Below are positions 57,582 to 64,000 of a stretch of 64,000 nt of DNA, in pieces. Source of the stretch: Castanea sativa (Eukaryota > Streptophyta > Magnoliopsida > Fagales > Fagaceae); assembly GCF_040712315.1 (NCBI RefSeq), contig NC_134018.1, positions 43,463,335-43,527,334 on the forward strand. The letters run 5' to 3'. The translations under genes and the position numbers were made by a program. Numbering within the stretch: position 1 is the first letter of the stretch; the number at the start of each line of letters is the position of its first letter. A model generated the notes under the pieces. The model searched no databases. It worked only from the letters and a program-made list of their open reading frames with translations, and was not told where the DNA came from.

Positions 57582-58100
57582 TCATTGTACTACTACAATT
57601 TGTGGAATTTCCGAATCAACCTGAGACTCATCTCGGAGAGAAGCTCTACACAAAGGACAACTCGAGTGGCTACAAAGCCACTTATCCACACACTCAGCGT
57701 GAAAGCAATGCTTACACAAAGGCAAAACCTTAACTTTATCACCATCCTCAAAAACACCGAGACATATACAACACTCTACATCTTGCTCTTCTTGTTCTTC
57801 TAGGTCCCCTGACTTCGGAGCCTCCAAAGACCGAAACAAGATCATGGGCAAGCTTCGAATGGTCAAGGGGTCAAGCCCAGCTGACCGTGTCGCCGGAGGC
57901 GGTGGCGCGTGGGGCGCGTGGCCAGAAGGGTGATGGTAGCGACAGACCCAGCGCGCGTAGAGGAAGAGAAGCGTGAAAAGGAGCATCACAGAGAAAAGAA
58001 CCACAATGAGAAAGAGTGTACGGCCACGGATCTCGAAGCTCCGGTCGTCAAGGTCCGTGAGTCTCCACCGAAATGGCTGAGGTTCCTGAGACGATGCCAT
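57582..58100 (-). CDS. ATL-family RING-H2 E3 ubiquitin ligase
   Basis: One exon, 172 residues. The start chosen is the Met at 58100 (MASSQEPQPFRW); the frame is open further upstream but that stretch comes from a poly(T) run. A transmembrane helix (about residues 27-50, TLFLIVVLFSVMLLFTLLFL) is followed by a basic segment, a GLDPLTIRSLP motif (the GLD box of ATLs), and a RING-H2 finger at about residues 113-155. The finger has spacing C-x2-C-x15-C-x-H-x2-H-x2-C-x10-C-x2-C, with the Pro before the third Cys and the conserved Trp (KWL). ATLs are membrane-anchored ligases that pass ubiquitin from E2 enzymes to targets, often in defence or stress. The substrate is unknown. Lack of introns is normal for the family. 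Confidence 0.95.
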   Translation of the reverse strand: MASSQEPQPFRWRLTDLDDRSFEIRGRTLFLIVVLFSVMLLFTLLFLYARWVCRYHHPSGHAPHAPPPPATRSAGLDPLTIRSLPMILFRSLEAPKSGDLEEQEEQDVECCICLGVFEDGDKVKVLPLCKHCFHAECVDKWLCSHSSCPLCRASLRDESQVDSEIPQIVVVQ

Positions 58101-61100
58101 TAGTGCATACACAAGAATATATATGTAAAAAAAAAAAAAAAAAAACACAAAAATCCTAAGCTCAAATGGGTTTTGTTTTCTGCTTTTTGTGTTTTTTTTT
58201 TAGGGTTGAGTTGGTGGCGGCGATGTTGACATTGTGAAGAGCTTAGAGCTGCATGAACTGGTAGTTACTGTGTTAAGAGGGTAGATTGATAATTAGAGAG
58301 TTCAGTGCTTTGAGTTGATTGTATAGTTGTGGATATATATAATTGACTTGGTCCAGTAGCATATAGTACTAGGAGTATTTTATTGTAATTTGCAAGAGAA
58401 AAAGCTGTAGTGACTCCAACTCCCAGATAGAGCGCGTGTCTTAGCGAGAGACAGATCAGATACTTTTTTTGGTTTTTCGCAAAAGAAGCTGGATCACAAA
58501 TCACAATCACAGAGGGGGTAATTTATAAATGCTGCATTTATGTAATATATAAGAGTAATGCAAATAAAATACAGTTTTTTCACACCAGTTTCTATACAAT
58601 AAGCTCACGACACAATATTTTTCACATCTTACATTATCTATTGTAATCTGTGCATGCTAAAACCAAAATTGACGTCTACTCTAGCATAAGCAAGTGAAAA
58701 TCATGTTAATAATGTTCATAACTTCCTCACAAGGGTCACAACCTATACAAGGGGCAAGCCTTCGTTGATTTTCTTACTATCCATGGCTAATACTATTTTA
58801 TTATTTATATATTTAAATTTATTCGAAGGAAAATTCTAAATTGTTAATAAAACCCGATTTAGTAGTGATTGTAATTAGTACCACACCAACAACATCCTAA
58901 TTCATAAATAAATATTTTAAATATTTTTTTTTTAAATTTTTTGTTCAAAATTTGACACATCATTATTTTTTGGGAACAACATTACTTTTATGTAATATAT
59001 TATTAACATTGATTTCATCAACTCGCCATATAATCCAAGAGTCTAAGATCTATGATAACATCCAGCATGTGCCCCCACATTGGAAGCTAGTTTGTAGAAG
59101 AACAGAGAAGTAGAAAGCTTCGACTGCTTTCAGCTTCAAGCTCTGTCAACATTGATTCTTCCTTTACTTCTTAGGCCATGTGATGATCTCGCTTTCTTAC
59201 CTCACAATAGGTTAAGTCAACAATTATGTAAATAGATAAGTTAACAAATATCTGAACAACATTGGTTTAGTAAATATTTTTTTAAACATTATATAAAAAA
59301 AAAAGTAACTATTTTTTTTTTTCATAAAAATGATTTAAAAATTTTTCTAAAATTTTCCATTAGCAGTTAATCAAACTCTTATGTAAAATGTCTTCATTTT
59401 ATGTAAAGTGTCTTCATTTGGTCACAACACGTTAAGAATTTTTTATTATTTATGTAAATGATGATAAATATTCTCTTCTTTCATAAGTATTTCACCATGT
59501 AATAATAAGTAGATAATTTTAAGGTTTATATGGCGTGGTGGTTTGAACTTTATTTTTCTTTAACCACCCTTGTCCGATCTACTTGGAAGTGAGTGAAGAT
59601 TAGATATGCTGAATGTGTTTAGGAGTGAGGAATAATTATTACTAATAATTTCAAGTTATAACCATTTTAATTAGAATGTTGTGTTTATCTAAGAAAGATT
59701 CCCCGTTCCCATCAAAAAAAAGAAGAAGAAGAAAGATACGGCCCATACGAGTAGTAGATTGGGTGGGATTCATTGCGTTACTGGATTTGTATGTCACGTT
59801 ACCGACAAACCATATATTTACATGACTCTTAATTGTGGAGTTAAAAAGCTATAGGAGTATTCTATTTTTATTTTAGGAAGACCTATCTGGTTTAATTTAA
59901 TCTTATTTTGAGAAATGTCCTGGGTAGAATACATGATATCTGTCTTTATGTACTTATCAAGAACAGGAAAAAAAAATAAAAATAAAGGATATATATACTT
60001 TGTCTTGCAAAAGAGTAACTTTACTCTTGTGGCAACAAAGTTTTAAGTATTTTTGAAGCATGAAGAAATGATACTCTCTCATCTCACATTTATAATGGAG
60101 TTTATTCATTAAATTCATGGTTGTGATCACTATAAATGTGAGAAGAGAAAATATTATTTCGCTATACTCTGAGAGTATTTAAGTATTTTTTTTATTTTTA
60201 TCAAGAGCATTGTAACTAAATTAACATTTCTTCATATACAAAATGCTTAAAGGTCTAGAGAGAAATAAACCCAGCGGTAGAATTAGCAGTCTATTATCTC
60301 CAAAAGAAGAAGAAGAAGAAGAAAATACTCTATCCCATTCACCACAAATCATGATTAAAAGTGAAACACGTTGCAGGAGTTAGGCAGAGGTTGATGGAAC
60401 TTTTGCATCTATCGACATCTTTCGCATTGAAAAAGGAAAAAAAAGAAATAAAACAGGCCTGGGTGTCCATTTAAAGACTCACATCTCTTATAGTGATAGT
60501 TAAAATTTAGCAAAGATGATAAGAGTGAGTGATGCGCGGCTTGATGCAAGTCCGTGAACTTTCCAATCATCAATTCTATTGCCTAGCTTGATACCACTAA
60601 TACTATATAGTGTTGCATTATTGCCATGTGCACGGGTTTATGCAATAATTGTCCTAGAAAAAGAATTATGTTAGAGATATAAATTTCACAACATATTAAA
60701 TGATAATTTTTTTAAAGTACTAAAATGAGTGATTGTTATTGAAGTAATACCACTTGATCTATTCTTAAATCATCACTTTATAATCCACTAATTACAACAC
60801 ATCACATTAATAATTGTGAAATATTTTGTACCAATAGATTTATTAATTTGATAAGGTAAAAAAGAAATCACAAAGCTTTAAAAATTAGTTATCCATAACC
60901 AATAAATAAAATAGATATATATGCTAGTAGATGTGCTCTTTCTTTTTCTTTTTTTTTTCCAGACAAAGAGTAGTATGTTCGTAAGTGACAATAAGAATGA
61001 GAAGTTACAAAATTGCGTGGGGTTATAATAGTGCACATAATCGAGCCAAAAAAAAGAAAAGAAAAATAGTTAAACAAAAAATAGAGCATTCAAACGATTA

Positions 61101-61919
61101 CAGACAAGTAATAAGATTGTGCGAAAATGGAATATTGAACTTGTTTGAAATGCCTAACGTGATTGTATTCGATTTTTAGATCAACAAGGATTAGCGTTTT
61201 GTGCCTGCAATGAATTTCAAGACTCCAAAAACCAATAAATTTTTCTTGATACAACAAGGAAATTGAAACAGTAATCCTAAACATGCTATTTAAAGTTGAA
61301 TAATGAATAATCATACTTGATATCCATATCTACAAACAAATAGCAAATATTGCTACTATAAAGAATTTAAGACTATAAAAATGCGAATATTAAAGATCTT
61401 AGTGTGTAGTCTCGTGTATATGCACAGGTACAATAAAAAATAATCACAATCATACGGTTCAAATTATACATTGTATTAGCATACACTTTTAAACATCATA
61501 CATTTTGAAGATATGTAATGGTTTTTCATTATATATATAAATAATTTAATTGGTTTTAGACTATTCAAATTTTGCACCCACTAGTTCACTTGCTACAAAA
61601 ATTAAAAACTTAGATAGACATATGGCGAAAAATTGGACTCCAATTGAAATCCAATTTAGAATCTAATTAAATTTGGACTCTTCGATTTTTACATTCAATA
61701 ATTCACTTGGCACAAAATTAAGAATTAAATGAGACATGTGACACATAATTGAGAATCTAATTAAATTTTCTCTAAGTTTTGGCTATATATATATATATAT
61801 ATTTGAGACTCTATATTGTAGTTGATGAAGCATATGATATATATCTACAAAATAACATTGGCAAATGCTATGTTATATAGATAAATGTGGCGAGTGATTG
61901 AGCACTAGTGGATTAGTAG
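58101..61919. other. ATL promoter side and AT-rich intergenic region
   Basis: The first few hundred bases include a poly(A) run (58125-58144) in the ATL 5' leader region and probably its promoter. Beyond this I see no gene. GAA-type triplet runs lie at about 59722-59734 and 60305-60322, and a short AT run at 61781-61801. Confidence 0.45.
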
Positions 61920-62496
61920 TAAGGATAACAAAATTGGACATGACCCGCGAATCTAACATGACACGACACGAAATTAGCAGGTTATGAGTTGAATCTTAAT
62001 GGATTCATTTCATATTCAGATTGACACAACTAACTTGTTTAATAAACGAGTTGGGTTAGTGTTCAACATATGAAACCTGTGTAACCTGTTTGACCTGTCT
62101 AATTAAATGATATTTTATTAATATATCCTTCAAACTCTAAGTATATAAACTTATTAATTGTTGTGGTTTATTTTCTTTGACATATTGTAATTGGTTATTT
62201 GTGATACTAAGATATGCATTAATTTTGAATGATTATTTATGATGCAGTTACTTGTTAGATCTAGATTTTATATTAAAAATATTTATTTGCTTATTTTTTC
62301 ATAATTTTTTTTTCTTTTTGATAAAATATGATAAATAGGTTGACACGACTAACCCGTTTAATAAATAGGTTGTGTTAGGGTCGAGAAATCTTAACCCGTT
62401 TAATAAACATGTCGGGTTAGTGTTGACCTATATAGTTGGATATTCATGAGTTGACACGACACGAACCCGACACGTGAACATGAAGTGTTACCCCTA
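61920..62496. mobile_element. hAT-type MITE with 8-bp target duplication
   Basis: The ends taaggataac (left) and taggggtaac (right, reverse complemented) are inverted. The exact 8-bp repeat attagtag flanks it (61912-61919 and 62497-62504). The interior repeats acacgac, gggttagtgtt and aacccgtttaataaa(t/c) words in both orientations, typical of a widespread family of non-autonomous plant hAT elements. It encodes no protein. Confidence 0.75.
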
Positions 62497-62868
62497 ATTA
62501 GTAGATTTAAGCAACATTTAACGAACTTAAAAAGCATGTTTAAGAATTAATAGATTGCAGAAACAATGAGTTAAATGGCAGGAAACATTTATTTTGAGAT
62601 AATCCATATAGTTATTGTGTTCATTATTTTGCTTAGCTTCAATTAACATTATTTATAGCTGCAAAAAATATCACCCAATTTGTATTTTTTTGGAGCATCG
62701 TGTAAACATCATTAAGCTTTCATTACAAAATGTACTGTTAAAATTGTAGAGGCACTACAAAATAAGGAAATTTCAACAAATTATAGCTTGAATCAAGAAA
62801 TGAATCTAGAAGAGAGAGAGATACAAGTTGGACTTCTTTCGCACTATGGTGCACTTGGTAGCACTAGT

Positions 62869-62869
<1 letters not shown>

Positions 62870-62916
<47 letters not shown>

Positions 62917-62917
62917 G
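62870..62917 (+). repeat. Compound (CA)n(TA)n microsatellite
   Basis: About 12 CA units are followed directly by about 10 TA units. It is probably polymorphic in length between individuals. Confidence 0.9.
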
Positions 62918-63102
62918 TTATTAATGTGATTAAAACCATTGAGAAAATGATTTATAATCCATTTAGAGAATAGAAGCATATATCTTAATTAATTCTTTAT
63001 AGCTAGATACCGAGAGTATTATATAATTACTATAATTACCCTATTCTAGACACCTGAATTCATGTTTAATTTACATTTACATTGAATGAAACATGTATTT
63101 AG

Positions 63103-63230
63103 AATGAGTAATGAGTTGTCAAAGGTATTGCAACAAAAAGATCAAAATATTGTGAATGCTATGAAGATGGCTAAAGTTTCAAAACAACATCTAGAGATGA
63201 CCACAAAAAGTTGGGAATCACCTTTTCTTT
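63103..63230 (+). pseudogene. Fragment of a hAT (ZMYM-type) transposase
   Basis: The frame from 63103 reads NELSKVLQQKDQNIVNAM and on through MAKVSKQHLEM. It closely follows the segment NELSIALQKKNQDIVNAM (about 24392-24448) of the transposase at 22804-25186. About 40 codons are recognisable, and the frame then ends. No flanking transposon ends were found. Confidence 0.7.
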
Positions 63231-64000
63231 TTTTCTAATAGCATGGATGACATCAAAAACTTCTTAAAGACTCTTATTTGCTAGAAGTTAAGTATGGGGA
63301 CAAGCCTCTATCCAATCCAAGCTCTCTTCGATCCTTGAGTGAGAGCCGAAAGGTTCACTTGAGCAAGAGGCTTCATCCATAGCCTTGAAAGGAAACAATA
63401 TTAATTATTTGCGTAGATAAATTTGTTCTTGAAACTCATCCATGGTATCGAAAGCATATCACTTTCTAGACCTCAATTTACGACAGGTTATACAATATTC
63501 CAAGACACAACATCAAAGATAATGGAACATTACACATCATTACCAGTTCCTTGTAAAGTGTAAACTAGTATAATTCAAACTTAGGCTTTAACAACAAGAA
63601 GAAAGACGAAAAGTCTCAAAGATGGAACCGGCTAATTAAGCCTGATATTGGTTAAAGATAAGTGTTATATGTACGTAATATTTTCAAAACAAATTTTCAA
63701 AACAAATCATAGATAATAAGTTATTATTGGTTCTAATTTGAATATACAATTAATAATTTCTCACACATAACAACCAATAACAATTTGTTATAAAAAAATC
63801 GTAGACGTAACATTTCATTTGGTTAAAAAAAAAAAACTCCACAAAATCTTAATTTAAATACCAGGACACGGTTCATGTTTTCTATATACATTAATTGTCA
63901 CTCTAATGCAATCTTCTTTTACTAATTTAGGGCTTTGTTCAGTTAAGGTGTGTTGCTTAAATTTACAAGCGTAACAAAATTCAAATGAATTATTTCATTA
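63231..64000. other. AT-rich window end
   Basis: No gene or clear repeat is visible. The stretch 63280-63440 is less AT-rich and could continue a decayed transposon, but I cannot assign it. Confidence 0.4.

Overview
The window is nuclear DNA of a flowering plant, almost certainly a eudicot and probably a woody one. It carries plant-only gene families: a bHLH51-type transcription factor, a subgroup-22 R2R3-MYB, an ATL RING-H2 ubiquitin ligase and a ribosomal protein eL41 gene with telo-box and site II promoter motifs. These are spread thinly through AT-rich DNA and nested plant transposons. The species cannot be fixed from sequence alone; an oak or beech relative is a guess from the style of the repeats.

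Layout. 1-9258 holds two host genes. The first (933-3750) is a two-exon gene for a small, unrecognised, probably plastid-directed membrane protein. The second (7990-9258) is a bHLH51-like gene with a U6 snRNA-like sequence in its intron. Between them lie tRNA-derived SINEs, a Mutator-like MITE with a 10-bp target duplication and other small repeats. 9828-16315 is a broken LINE on the minus strand, split by a complete but mutated Ty1/copia element (10303-14864, TSD CGCCC). 17890-20179 is a solo LTR (TSD TACAT). 20280-21144 holds a tandem array invaded by a palindromic MITE, then a long-TIR element. 21238-25308 is a full-length hAT transposon (TSD TCAGGAGG) with a nearly intact ZMYM/TTF-type transposase. 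26069-26830 is the MYB gene.

30297-50490 is a 20-kb nested structure. The outer element is an old, apparently non-autonomous LTR element on the minus strand. It has very unequal LTRs (1265 and 2920 bp, TSD TACTT) and an Ogre-like primer binding site. A younger Tat-lineage Ty3/gypsy element (32780-42913, TSD CTTAG) sits inside it. Between pol and its 3' LTR, on the opposite strand, that element carries a four-exon 'gypsy-type transposase' gene with its own TATA box. Hand-counted LTR differences fit the nesting order: about 13% over 200 bp for the outer element and 18 of 649 for the inner one.

52025-52230 is the 25-codon eL41 gene. 52685-55165 holds a fold-back element and a PIF/Harbinger-like element, each with internal repeats. 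57582-58100 is a single-exon ATL-type E3 ligase. The rest is AT-rich intergenic DNA with a hAT MITE (61920-62496, 8-bp TSD) and a relic of a hAT transposase at 63103. The host genes show no pathway link to one another; transposons account for most of the structure here.
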